DNA of 57,884 bases, taken from an uncultured Sphingomonas sp. (GTDB lineage Bacteria > Pseudomonadota > Alphaproteobacteria > Sphingomonadales > Sphingomonadaceae). The number at the start of each line of letters is the position of its first letter. Position 1 is the first letter of the stretch. Below the pieces are notes generated by a model that saw only the letters and a list, made by a program, of their open reading frames with translations, did no database searches and had not been told where the DNA came from. Of the stretch, positions 39,305-49,180 are shown piece after piece. A program made the position numbers and the translations under genes. Where the stretch lies: NCBI RefSeq assembly GCF_934560975.1, contig NZ_CAKTFO010000019.1, positions 1 to 57,884 of the forward strand. The letters run 5' to 3'.

Positions 39305-40594
39305 TCACCGCCGCCTAAAGCGCGCGACGAAGAAGCCGTCGGCGCCGCCTTGCTCCTCCAGCGTGCCGGGCAGCACGCGCACATGGCCCTCAGCGCCGGG
39401 CATGATTCCCGCCGGCAGTTCGCCGGCCTCCACGGGATCGCCCACGAAATCGCGATGGCTGGCGGCGAAGGCCTCGGCCACGCGCTCGCCCTCTTGCGGC
39501 TCCAGCGAGCAGACCGCATAGACCAGCAGCCCGCCCGGCTTCACCCAATTGGCGGCACGCGCCAGCATCGCCTGCTGCCGTTCGGCCATGCCGGCGATGG
39601 CGCGCGGGCGGGCGCGATGGAGCACGTCGGGATGGCGGCGGAAGATGCCGGTGGCGGAACAGGGCGCATCCAGCAGCACCGCATCCACCGGCGCCGGCGC
39701 GGTGAAGGTCAGCGCGTCCGCCACATGCAGGCCTGCGGACAGGCCCGTGCGCTTCAGATTGTCCACCACGCGGGCCAGGCGTGATTCGGACAGGTCGATG
39801 GCCGACACCTGCCAGCCGGCGGCGGCAAGCTGCATGGTCTTGCCGCCCGGCGCGCAGCACAGGTCGAGCGCGCCGCGCCCCTCGCCCGCCCCCATCAGAC
39901 GGGCGGGCAGCGACGCGGATATGTCCTGCACCCACCATGCACCCTCCGCGAAACCCGGCAGGTCCGGCACGCGCGCGCCTGTCGGCAGGCGGACATGGCC
40001 GGGCGCGAGGCTGATGCCGCCCAGCCGCTCGGCCCACATCGCCGTCTCGCCCGCATCGCGCAGGGTGAGGTCGATCGGCGGCGGCGCGGCGATGGCGCGG
40101 GCGGCCGCCTCCACCATGTCGGCGCTCCACGCCTGCTCCCACCGCATCGCCAGTTCGTCCGGCAATTGGGGCACATCGGGCAGGGTCGCATTGCCCCTGC
40201 TCAGCGCGCCGAACACGCCATGGACCAGCCGGCGCGGGCCGCCATCCACCAGCGGCAACACCGTGGCGATCGCGGCATGCGCCGGCGTACCCAACCGAAG
40301 GCTCTGCGCCAGGGCGATGCGCAGCGCCATGCGCGCCTTGGCGTCGCGCGGCAGCGGCTTGGCGGTAGCGCCGTCGATCAGCGCGTCCAGATCGGGCAGG
40401 CGCCGCAGCACCTCGGCCGCGATCGCGTGGGCCAGCGCCCGGTCCTCGCTCCGTTCGAGGCCCCGTGCCGCATTGTCCAGCGCGCTTTCCAGCGGCAATC
40501 CCCGCCGCAGCACCGCATCCAGCAGTTTCAGCGCCGCCGCGCGCGTCGCCACGCCGGGGCCCAGATCGTCACCTGTTCTTGTCTCTTTCACCAT
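39305..40594 (-). CDS. rsmB: 16S rRNA cytosine-C5 methyltransferase, RsmB/NOP family
   Basis: A 429-residue RNA m5C methyltransferase. An N-terminal NusB-like helical domain (ATRAAALKLLDAVLRRGLPL, then RMALRIALAQSLRLG) precedes the SAM-binding domain. SAM motif I is ALDLCCAPGGKTMQL. The two cysteines of the mechanism lie in LLDAPCSATGIFRRHPDV and VYAVCSLEPQEGERVA. I chose the ATG at 40594 near the start of the NusB domain; the frame is open for 42 codons upstream, over the divergent DUF1674 gene. Confidence 0.92.
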   Translation of the reverse strand: MVKETRTGDDLGPGVATRAAALKLLDAVLRRGLPLESALDNAARGLERSEDRALAHAIAAEVLRRLPDLDALIDGATAKPLPRDAKARMALRIALAQSLRLGTPAHAAIATVLPLVDGGPRRLVHGVFGALSRGNATLPDVPQLPDELAMRWEQAWSADMVEAAARAIAAPPPIDLTLRDAGETAMWAERLGGISLAPGHVRLPTGARVPDLPGFAEGAWWVQDISASLPARLMGAGEGRGALDLCCAPGGKTMQLAAAGWQVSAIDLSESRLARVVDNLKRTGLSAGLHVADALTFTAPAPVDAVLLDAPCSATGIFRRHPDVLHRARPRAIAGMAERQQAMLARAANWVKPGGLLVYAVCSLEPQEGERVAEAFAASHRDFVGDPVEAGELPAGIMPGAEGHVRVLPGTLEEQGGADGFFVARFRRR

Positions 40595-40631
40595 GCGGCT
40601 CCACATGGGCCGGGAACGGAGCCGCCGCAAC

Positions 40632-40799
40632 ATGACCGAATCCTCGCGCCGCCCCGCTGGTGTCACGGCACCGGCGCATTTGTCGCCCAGCCCGCCCGTG
40701 CCGGAGCCGGAGCAGCCCAAGGCGCAGCCCGATCTGGACGGCCTTTCTCCGGTGCGCTATGGGGATTGGGAGAAGAAGGGCATCGCCATCGATTTCTGA
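40632..40799 (+). CDS. DUF1674 small protein (SdhAF4-like)
   Basis: A 55-residue protein ending SPVRYGDWEKKGIAIDF, which is the hallmark of DUF1674 and of the succinate dehydrogenase assembly factor 4 family, known to help flavinylated SdhA assemble. The N-terminal half is Pro-rich and probably disordered. It is divergent from rsmB, with 37 bases between the starts. The assignment rests on the C-terminal motif alone, but that motif is distinctive. Confidence 0.85.
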   Translation: MTESSRRPAGVTAPAHLSPSPPVPEPEQPKAQPDLDGLSPVRYGDWEKKGIAIDF

Positions 40800-41273
40800 C
40801 GCGGCCCCGGATGGAATCCGGTCGGTCGCGAGTCCGATTTTCGATTCGGCTGCCAGCCTTTCTTCAACGTCATCGGCGATGACTGATCGGCATGGATTGG
40901 CGCTGCTGCTATTGCTTGCATGTCTGCTGCTGACCTTGGGCCGGCCCTAACTCCGGCGCCCGCTTGAGGCTGAACCGTGCCCGCGCCGTGACTCGCCGCC
41001 TTCCCCCGGGCCGATCACGGCTTTCCCTACCCCCCCGAATGTGCGCGACCTGCGAATAAAGCAGCCGGACTGGACCGGCAGCGACATGGTGGCGGTGCGA
41101 CACGCCACCGTCGCTTCTGGTCGTCGGCACAATGTCTCGACCCAAGCAGATATCGCCCGAAATCCACAAGTCCGCAGGCAGCGCGTTGAAGCTGCTCGGC
41201 AATGCGATCAGGAGCGGCGGTGCCCCGCTTGCGCCGGATGCTCCTTGCGCTGGCTTAGCGCCCGCGCACTCCG
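40800..41273. other. Long convergent intergenic region without recognised gene
   Basis: These 474 bases lie between the end of the DUF1674 gene and the end of the EVE gene. Short open frames exist on both strands, but none has family sequence, a good ribosome site or a convincing composition. The densest stretch encodes a 23-codon, Leu-rich frame at 40879-40950 that I do not consider a gene. It may hold terminators or decayed sequence. Confidence 0.5.
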
Positions 41274-41672
41274 CTAGGCGGACATCTCCAGAATGACGGC
41301 CCATTCGGCATCGCTGACCGGGCTGACCGACAGGCGCGACTGACGGATCATGCACAGGCCCGCCAGCCGCTCCTCGGCCTTCATCGCCTTCAGCGTGACC
41401 GGGTGGACGAGCGGGCGCACCGGCCAGATCTCGACCGAAACCCACTTGTCGTCGGTCGGGTCCGGCGCGGCCACGCGGGCGATCCGCACGATGCCGACCG
41501 CCTCCAGCCCGGTGACGCTGTGGTACAGCAGCCCCTCGTCACCGACCTCCATGGCCCGCAAATTGGCGGCGGCGGCATGGTTGCGGACGCCGGTCCACTC
41601 GGTCGCGCCCTCGCGGACCAGATCGTCCCAGCTGTAGGCGGCGGGTTCGGACTTCAGGATCCAGTGCTTCAT
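41274..41672 (-). CDS. EVE domain-containing protein
   Basis: A 132-residue single-domain EVE protein, of the PUA-like fold that binds modified bases in DNA or RNA. It begins MKHWILKSEPAAYSWDDLVR, then WTGVRNHAAAANLRAMEVGD, and EGLLYHSVTGLEAVGIVRIA. The KSEP and WxGVRN motifs are family marks. Its ATG overlaps the stop of the thioesterase gene upstream (ATGA), so all three genes are coupled. No modification enzyme lies nearby, so it is more likely a housekeeping type than a defence gene. Confidence 0.92.
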   Translation of the reverse strand: MKHWILKSEPAAYSWDDLVREGATEWTGVRNHAAAANLRAMEVGDEGLLYHSVTGLEAVGIVRIARVAAPDPTDDKWVSVEIWPVRPLVHPVTLKAMKAEERLAGLCMIRQSRLSVSPVSDAEWAVILEMSA

Positions 41673-42082
41673 CGATTCTCGGTCTGTGATGGCGTGATGG
41701 CCAGGTTCATGCGGGCGGCGGCGATGGTGCGGCCGGGATCGTCCTGCCAGGCCGTGACCGACACGTTGGCGATGCGCCCGCCGACGCGCACCACCTCGCC
41801 ACAGGCATAGATGTCGGCGGGCAGGCCCGGCCGCATGAAATCGACGGTGACGGTGATCGGCTTGAAGATGGAGCGTGCTTTGTCCCCTTCCGCCAGCGTC
41901 GCGTCGATGGCGGCGATGGCGGCGATTTCCAGCAGGCCCGCCATTGCGCCGCCGTGCAGCCGATCAGGCAGCCCGACCAACCCTTCCGAATAAGGCATGA
42001 CGAGCAGCGGCGCGCCACCGCGCTCGCCCGCGACGCGGATGCCCAGAAAGTCGGCATAAGGCAGCAGCGACACGACCTTCAC
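41669..42082 (-). CDS. PaaI family hotdog thioesterase (second of pair)
   Basis: A 137-residue hotdog-fold protein. LPYADFLGIRVAGERGGAPL is followed by GLVGLPDRLHGGAMAGLLEI with the HGG motif that holds the substrate, and by PITVTVDFMRPGLPADIYAC. Such enzymes hydrolyse acyl-CoA thioesters. It starts at a GTG at 42082 that overlaps the stop of the other thioesterase gene (GTGA). The pair could form a heteromer; this is only suggested by the coupling. Confidence 0.88.
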   Translation of the reverse strand: MKVVSLLPYADFLGIRVAGERGGAPLLVMPYSEGLVGLPDRLHGGAMAGLLEIAAIAAIDATLAEGDKARSIFKPITVTVDFMRPGLPADIYACGEVVRVGGRIANVSVTAWQDDPGRTIAAARMNLAITPSQTENR

Positions 42083-42537
42083 TTGCCCACCTCCAGCAGC
42101 ATGTAGGTGCCGGCAAGGTGCGCCACCGGGTCGGCGGGGTCGCCATCATGCGCCACCCCCCGGACGAACGCGACGCGGCGGGTCAGGCGATAGCATTCCG
42201 CCCGGCCCACCACCCGCTGTCCCGGCCGCGCGGGGCGAAGGTAATCCAGGCGCAGGTCCAGGGTCGCTTGCGGCAGCAGCCCACCGCGCCGGACCCACAC
42301 GGCAAAGCCGCTGGCCGTATCCATCAGCGACACGATCGGTCCGGAGGCCAGGATGCCGCTGCCCGCGTCCGATACCAGCCGCCGGTCATAATCCAGCGCC
42401 AGCTCGCACCAGTCCGGCCCATGCGCGACATAGCTGAGGCCGAGCGCGACGATATGCCCCGTCCGCCGCGAAGCAAGCGCCTCCTGCGGATCGAACACGG
42501 GGGCGGGCGAAGGGGGCGACGTCATCGGCTGTCGCAT
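42079..42537 (-). CDS. PaaI family hotdog thioesterase (first of pair)
   Basis: A 152-residue hotdog-fold protein, with VALGLSYVAHGPDWCELALD, SGPIVSLMDTASGFAVWVRR and ATLDLRLDYLRPARPGQRVV. It lacks the HGG motif of its partner: the corresponding helix reads GILASGPIVSLMDTASG, with Asp at the catalytic position. The start could be the ATG at 42537 or at 42525; the first has AGGG upstream. It is the first gene of a coupled set with a second thioesterase and an EVE protein. Confidence 0.85.
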   Translation of the reverse strand: MRQPMTSPPSPAPVFDPQEALASRRTGHIVALGLSYVAHGPDWCELALDYDRRLVSDAGSGILASGPIVSLMDTASGFAVWVRRGGLLPQATLDLRLDYLRPARPGQRVVGRAECYRLTRRVAFVRGVAHDGDPADPVAHLAGTYMLLEVGK

Positions 42538-42661
42538 ATGAGAGCCCTGTTGCGGGAGCAAGGCAGCTGCGGCATCGGCCAGACGGATTGATCCGTCAGG
42601 CTACACCCTGCCCTGCCGCTGCTCCCGTCGCCCTCGCCCTTACTCCCCCTCATCCCACCCC

Positions 42662-42690
42662 TTGTGCTCCCGCGCAGGCGGGAGCCCAGG
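42662..42690. repeat. REP-like palindromic element
   Basis: GCTCCCGC (42666-42673) and GCGGGAGC (42678-42685) form a perfect 8-bp stem around the loop GCAG, inside TTGTGCTCCCGCGC and GGCGGGAGCCCAGG. From memory, short palindromes of this exact type are dispersed many times in sphingomonad genomes. Only one copy is in this window, so the repeat nature is not shown here. Confidence 0.55.
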
Positions 42691-42844
42691 ACGGCAGGCG
42701 ACCAACGAGAGGTTCCGCGCGGCGCACGCATTGTCGCCCTGCCCGGACGCCACGCCGAGCAGAAGGCGCACCGATATCGCAACCATGAACGCCCGCAAGT
42801 GTGACGAGGAGGCTCCGGTCAAACCTCTTTTCCGCAAGGATACA

Positions 42845-42890
42845 AGAAGGGCAGCGACGCACCGGCTAACCGGGACGTCGCTGCCCTTTC
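42845..42890 (-). terminator. Terminator after clpA
   Basis: A 13-bp perfect stem, AAGGGCAGCGACG (42847-42859) with CGTCGCTGCCCTT (42876-42888), carries a small inner CCGG/CCGG hairpin. On the minus strand it lies about 30 bases after the clpA stop and is followed by TTCTTGT, a weak T stretch. Confidence 0.8.
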
Positions 42891-42919
42891 TTCACCCGGC
42901 TTGTGGCGCGGGCCGCCTG

Positions 42920-45232
<2,313 letters not shown>

Positions 45233-45277
45233 GTAATCAATACTCCCGCAGGGCAGACCGGGGTGTTGCCCTGCCGC

Positions 45278-45289
45278 CACACATGTGTG
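45278..45289. promoter_or_regulatory. 12-bp perfect palindrome upstream of clpA
   Basis: CACACATGTGTG lies 46 to 57 bases upstream of the clpA start, where an operator could be. No known binding site is recognised, and a 12-base palindrome could arise by chance. Confidence 0.3.
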
Positions 45290-45352
45290 AACGCCCGGCC
45301 GTCCAATCAAGCTCCCCGCGACACGCGGGCCTGGAAAGGCAGGCAAAAACAA

Positions 45353-45547
45353 TCACCGCTTGAACAGGGCCTCCGCGGTGGAGCGGTGATCCCTGGCGCG
45401 GTCGATCCGCGCGCGGGTACGGGCAATTTCCGCCTCCAGCGCGATGATTCGCGCGGCAAGTTCGTCGCCGGAAAGCGGATCGAGATCCTGCTTCATCAGC
45501 GCCGCCAGCGGATCACCGGGCTTATTCGGCGGATCGTGCAGGTCCAT
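45353..45547 (-). CDS. DUF1192 domain protein
   Basis: A 64-residue protein with the short DUF1192 helix LSGDELAARIIALEAEIART and a charged, helical C terminus (RARIDRARDHRSTAEALFKR). It is known across alphaproteobacteria and has no assigned role. It precedes clpA on the same strand by 120 bases and is divergent from the quinone oxidoreductase gene. Confidence 0.85.
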   Translation of the reverse strand: MDLHDPPNKPGDPLAALMKQDLDPLSGDELAARIIALEAEIARTRARIDRARDHRSTAEALFKR

Positions 45548-45657
45548 GGCGGGATCGTTGACCCTTCGTCCGAGTCTGTCAATGAAGGCCGCACTCAGCC
45601 TGTCATAAAGGCCGCCCCCGGCGCCGACCTGACCGCACCCATGATAAGGATATCGCG

Positions 45658-46701
45658 ATGAGCCTTCCCGCCACCATGCTGGCGATCGATCCGGCCGAGG
45701 CCGGCGGGCCGGAGGTGCTGGTGCCGGTCGAGCGATCCGTGCCGCGCGCCGGGCCGGGCGAATTGCTGATCAAGGTGGCGGCGGCGGGCGTGAACCGGCC
45801 CGACATCCTGCAACGCGAGGGCCAATATCCGCCTCCACCGGGCGCGCCCTCCATCCTCGGGCTGGAGGTTGCGGGCGAGGTTGTGGCGCTGGGCGAGGGC
45901 GCGGACGCCCGCCTGCTTGGCCGCCCCGTCATGGCGCTGGTGTCGGGCGGCGGCTATGCCGAATATGTCGCGGCCCCGTCGGGCCAGTGCCTGGCCGTGC
46001 CGCCGGCTTTGTCGATGACGGAGGCGGCGGCGCTGCCCGAAACGCTGTTCACCGTGTGGTCCAACCTGTTCGAACGCGGTCGCGCAGCGCCGGGCGAAAC
46101 CGTGCTGGTCCATGGCGGCACCAGCGGCATCGGCACGATCGCCATCCTGCTCGGCAAATTGTTCGGCCTCACCGTGATCGTCACCGCCGGCAGCGCGGAC
46201 AAGTGCGCCCGTGCGCTGGACTTGGGCGCGGACCATGCGATCGACTACAGGAACGAGGATTTCGTCGAACGCGTAAGGGGCGTTGCCCCTGCCGGGGTCG
46301 ACATCGTGCTCGACATGGTCGGCGGCGACTATGTCGCGCGCAATCTCGCCTGCCTGGCGGACGAAGGGCGGCATGTCTCCATCGCCGTGCAGCGCGGGGC
46401 CACCGCAGAAATTCCGCTGTGGCGGATCATGCAGAAGCGGCTGACCCTCACCGGCTCCACCCTCCGTGCGCGCGATGTCGGGTTCAAGACCGGCCTGCGC
46501 GATACGCTGGCGCGGGTGGTCTGGCCGCTTCTTTCGGCGGGACGGCTGAAGCCGGTGATCGACTGTACCTTTCCGTTCCACCAGGCCAGCCAGGCCCATG
46601 CGCGGCTGGACTCAGGCGAACACGTCGGCAAGGTCGTGCTGATGCTTGAGGACGAGGCAATCGCCGACGGCAGCACACAAGTTACCAAACAGGGTTACTG
46701 A
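45658..46701 (+). CDS. NAD(P)H-quinone oxidoreductase (zinc-free MDR)
   Basis: A 347-residue medium-chain dehydrogenase of the PIG3/quinone reductase type. It has ELLIKVAAAGVNRPDILQRE with the family's GVN, the Rossmann motif ETVLVHGGTSGIGTIAILLG, and AGSADKCARALDLGADHAID. The zinc-binding cysteines of alcohol dehydrogenases are absent. It reduces quinones or other enones with NADPH; the physiological substrate is not known. It stands alone, convergent with the PEP-CTERM gene. Confidence 0.92.
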   Translation: MSLPATMLAIDPAEAGGPEVLVPVERSVPRAGPGELLIKVAAAGVNRPDILQREGQYPPPPGAPSILGLEVAGEVVALGEGADARLLGRPVMALVSGGGYAEYVAAPSGQCLAVPPALSMTEAAALPETLFTVWSNLFERGRAAPGETVLVHGGTSGIGTIAILLGKLFGLTVIVTAGSADKCARALDLGADHAIDYRNEDFVERVRGVAPAGVDIVLDMVGGDYVARNLACLADEGRHVSIAVQRGATAEIPLWRIMQKRLTLTGSTLRARDVGFKTGLRDTLARVVWPLLSAGRLKPVIDCTFPFHQASQAHARLDSGEHVGKVVLMLEDEAIADGSTQVTKQGY

Positions 46702-46818
46702 AATCGCGTCAGGGCGGGAACTTCCCGCTAGCTCGTTGATTCTATATGCAGAGAGGATGCCTCCCCCGCCCGGTCCCCTCCCTGAGCCGGGATGGGGTGA
46801 GGCCCTCTCGGCGAGGAA

Positions 46819-47625
46819 TCAGGCGAACAGCCGGGACGTGGCGTCATCCTTGCGACGGCGCATGGCGGCGCCGACCAGGCCGAAGCCTGCGATCATCGTC
46901 AGCCAGCTCGACGGTTCCGGCACGGCGCCGGGCACGGCATATGCGTTGCCAGCGGTCTTTACCTTGGTTTGAGCCAACTGCGTACCACCCGCGGTGGCAT
47001 AGATCTGCTTCAGATTGGCCAGGTCGGTCCCGCTGGGCTTCATGTCCTGCAGCGTGCCGTTGGTGCCGAGCTTGCCGCTGGGATCGTTGGTGTAATCCAT
47101 GCAGCCGCCGATATTGGCGTTCTTGTGGTTGCGGTCCGAATCCTGAAGACCCAAGGCGTTGCCGAGTTCCTGGCAGACAACCTGCGCCCGGAAGGCAGCA
47201 TTATTGTATTTGGCCTGCGAGAAATAATAATCGTTCAGCTTTACAGTTGCCTTGACGATGTAGCTGCCGAGCGTCCAGACAGTGGTATATCCCATCCACC
47301 CAGTCGCGCCGTAATTGGAATTGCAGATCTGGACAGTACCCAGGCTGCCCCCGCATGCGCTGCCGGTGGTCTTGCCGGCGCTCATCACGTAATCGAGGTT
47401 GGGCGTGGTCGACCATCCGGCGGCGGCAGTAGTAACGTAGGGCGTCCACTGCGAACTGACGTTGTTGCCCAACTGAATAGCGAGCGACCCGCTACGCGCC
47501 CACTTCCATCCATTCCATGATTGCGGAAGCAAAGCTGCCGAAGCGGGTGCCGCGACAGCGCCAGCCATTGCTGAAATCAAGGCGCAGAATACCGTTCCGC
47601 GCAGCGCGGTTTTGCGTAGCAACAT
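46819..47625 (-). CDS. PEPxA-CTERM protein with degenerate metalloprotease-like motif
   Basis: A 268-residue exported protein. A signal peptide (TVFCALISAMAGAVAAPASA) is followed by a secreted domain and a PEP-CTERM sorting tail: VPEPSSWLTMIAGFGLVGAA (235-254) with a basic end. In the middle, CQELGNALGLQD (151-162) aligns with the metzincin pattern HExxHxxGxxH, followed by CMDYTNDPSG. Here the expected zinc ligands read Gln, Asn and Asp (152, 156, 162), while Glu153 remains, so zinc hydrolysis is doubtful. The ATG at 47625 has GGGAGGGAAAG upstream. Anchoring would depend on an exosortase elsewhere. Confidence 0.85.
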   Translation of the reverse strand: MLLRKTALRGTVFCALISAMAGAVAAPASAALLPQSWNGWKWARSGSLAIQLGNNVSSQWTPYVTTAAAGWSTTPNLDYVMSAGKTTGSACGGSLGTVQICNSNYGATGWMGYTTVWTLGSYIVKATVKLNDYYFSQAKYNNAAFRAQVVCQELGNALGLQDSDRNHKNANIGGCMDYTNDPSGKLGTNGTLQDMKPSGTDLANLKQIYATAGGTQLAQTKVKTAGNAYAVPGAVPEPSSWLTMIAGFGLVGAAMRRRKDDATSRLFA

Positions 47626-48004
47626 TACTTTCCCTCCCGGACGAACCACCCGGCAGTCCCGCCCCACCGCGGCAACTGACGATATGGTCTATGCAACGGC
47701 AGTGGTTAACATTCACTATTCGTGCGCTGGATTGTTTCTCCTGCGCGATGAACGCGGATGCAGCACGGAACCACACTGCCGATGCCGAAGCCGGCGCACG
47801 TTGCGGATACGCAACGATCATCGTTAAGTTATCTGTCCTTTCAATGAGTTCCTGCGTTAACTATGAAATTTTTGCCGCGACGCGGAACGAGATAGTTGAT
47901 ATGCCGTTAACTGCTCGCACAAACCGACCCACAGGGACGGCCCGTGCGCTCGTGTGGTTTTGCTGAGTGGGTCGGCATGACTGCATTCATCAGGGAGTAA
48001 GTGA
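47626..48004. other. Divergent intergenic region between two PEP-CTERM genes
   Basis: These 379 bases separate two outward-reading PEP-CTERM genes. They are less GC-rich than the surroundings, most clearly at 47820-47900, as expected for promoters of both genes. No gene is seen. A 9-bp inverted repeat upstream of the plus-strand gene is listed separately. Confidence 0.6.
47924..47975 (+). promoter_or_regulatory. Long inverted repeat upstream of the FxDxF PEP-CTERM gene
   Basis: CCGACCCAC (47924-47932) and GTGGGTCGG (47967-47975) are perfect complements with 34 bases between them, ending 29 bases before the start codon. It could be a 5' UTR hairpin or a binding site. Nothing else identifies it. 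Confidence 0.4.
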
Positions 48005-48529
48005 ATGCGTAAGGCAATCTACGGCGTCGCAGCCGTCCTCGCAGCTGTAACGGTCGCAGGCTCGGCCAATGCGGCTGCAGTGATCAACCTCGTTGACGGC
48101 ACCGGTAGCTTCGCCGGCCAGGTCAACGGTGCGTTCTCCGACGAGTGGACCTTCACCACGCCGGACGACGGCATCCTCAGCGCCAGCCTGACGTCGGCCA
48201 ACACCAGCGGCCGCCGCGGCATCACCTTCACGTCGGTGACCCTGAACGGCACCGACCTGACCAAGGTGTTCGCGCAGGGCGGCAACAACTATTTCGCGAT
48301 CACCGATCTGCTGTCCGAGACCGGCACGCAGACCCTGCGCTTCGTCGGCAACGGCATTGGCGGCTACGGCGGATCCGTTTCGTTCAACCTGCTCGGTGAC
48401 GACGGCAACCCGCAGACCCCGGACGTTCCGGAGCCCATCAGCTGGGCGATGATGGTCGGCGGCTTCGGCTTCGTCGGCACCGCGCTCCGCTCGCAGAAGC
48501 GTCAGCGCACCTCGGTGACCTTCGCCTAA
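48005..48529 (+). CDS. FxDxF family PEPxA-CTERM protein
   Basis: A 174-residue exported protein. The signal peptide (AIYGVAAVLAAVTVAGSANA) is followed by a beta-rich domain with FSDEWTFTTPDDGILSASL, which matches the FxDxF PEP-CTERM family, and by a sorting tail DVPEPISWAMMVGGFGFVGT with basic residues after it. These proteins are exported and probably processed by an exosortase; the role is thought to be in surface or biofilm matrix. The ATG at 48005 has GGGAG upstream. Two strong hairpins follow the stop. Confidence 0.9.
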   Translation: MRKAIYGVAAVLAAVTVAGSANAAAVINLVDGTGSFAGQVNGAFSDEWTFTTPDDGILSASLTSANTSGRRGITFTSVTLNGTDLTKVFAQGGNNYFAITDLLSETGTQTLRFVGNGIGGYGGSVSFNLLGDDGNPQTPDVPEPISWAMMVGGFGFVGTALRSQKRQRTSVTFA

Positions 48530-48543
48530 GCGAAGCATTGATC

Positions 48544-48606
48544 GGCGAGCCCCTCGGGGCTCGCCACTGAAGGCGTGGGCGAGCGATCGCCCACGCCTTT
48601 GCTTTG
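48544..48606 (+). terminator. Double hairpin terminator
   Basis: GGCGAGCCCC/GGGGCTCGCC (48544-48565) is followed by the 12-bp stem AGGCGTGGGCGA/TCGCCCACGCCT with a GCGA loop (48571-48598) and TTTGCTTTG. It directly follows the stop of the PEP-CTERM gene. Confidence 0.88.
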
Positions 48607-49180
48607 TCCGAAGACCATCGCCGGACCGGGCGGCCGGACCCGCCTGGCTCCAAGCGACACAGCACAACGGCATGGCGTACCGGCGCGTGCTTTTCCCCTC
48701 ATGCACAGAACGCCCTGCGTGTTTTGGGGTGATGGGGACGTGGCAACAGGGCCGTTGCCTTGGCTGCTCCACGCGGTGAGAGGCCGCATGGTTCAAGGGT
48801 TGCACGGCACAGCCGCCCTCCTGCACATCGCTCCGGATGAACACCGCTTCCACAGAGAGGGTTCACAACCCGACCGGGCTCGCGCGACGGGTCAGGCGCC
48901 TGCACGCGCGCACAATGCGCTGGCGTCCGGACGCTTGGCGGAGCGCTTCCGGGCAGCTCAAAGGAACGACAGAGCGTCTTCCTTATTGCGGCGCAGCACC
49001 AACGCTCTTGTTACGGTCCTTCCGAGAAACATGAATGAAGCTGCTCATTTCATTTCGCACGTGTATCGAATTAACCATGTTCGTCCCGGGCGGATCGTGA
49101 AAATATGTGGCAGCGCAGCACGCTCGATAGGACCAGTGTCCAAATGGCTGACTGCCATGTCGAGCAGCTTCCCACTATCC
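48607..49180. other. Gene-free stretch before the TonB receptor end
   Basis: These 574 bases hold no recognisable gene. Open frames exist, but their translations show no family sequence and no proper ribosome site. The last 150 bases are more AT-rich than the rest of the window. It may be remnant sequence next to an accessory region. Confidence 0.5.

Larger units (their letters stand above)
42538..42919. other. Intergenic region with palindrome and terminator
   Basis: These 382 bases lie between the first thioesterase gene, which reads away, and the end of clpA. I see no gene. The region holds a REP-like palindrome (42662-42690) and the clpA terminator (42845-42890), both listed separately. 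Confidence 0.6.

Noticed and set aside
40909..41445. A 178-codon minus-strand frame in the gap after the EVE gene
   Set aside because: Its first part is the EVE gene read in a wrong frame, and the remainder has no ribosome site or recognisable sequence.
41274..41672. EVE gene as part of a modification-dependent defence system
   Set aside because: EVE domains can occur in restriction systems, but here it is a single domain coupled to thioesterases with no nuclease or methyltransferase near.
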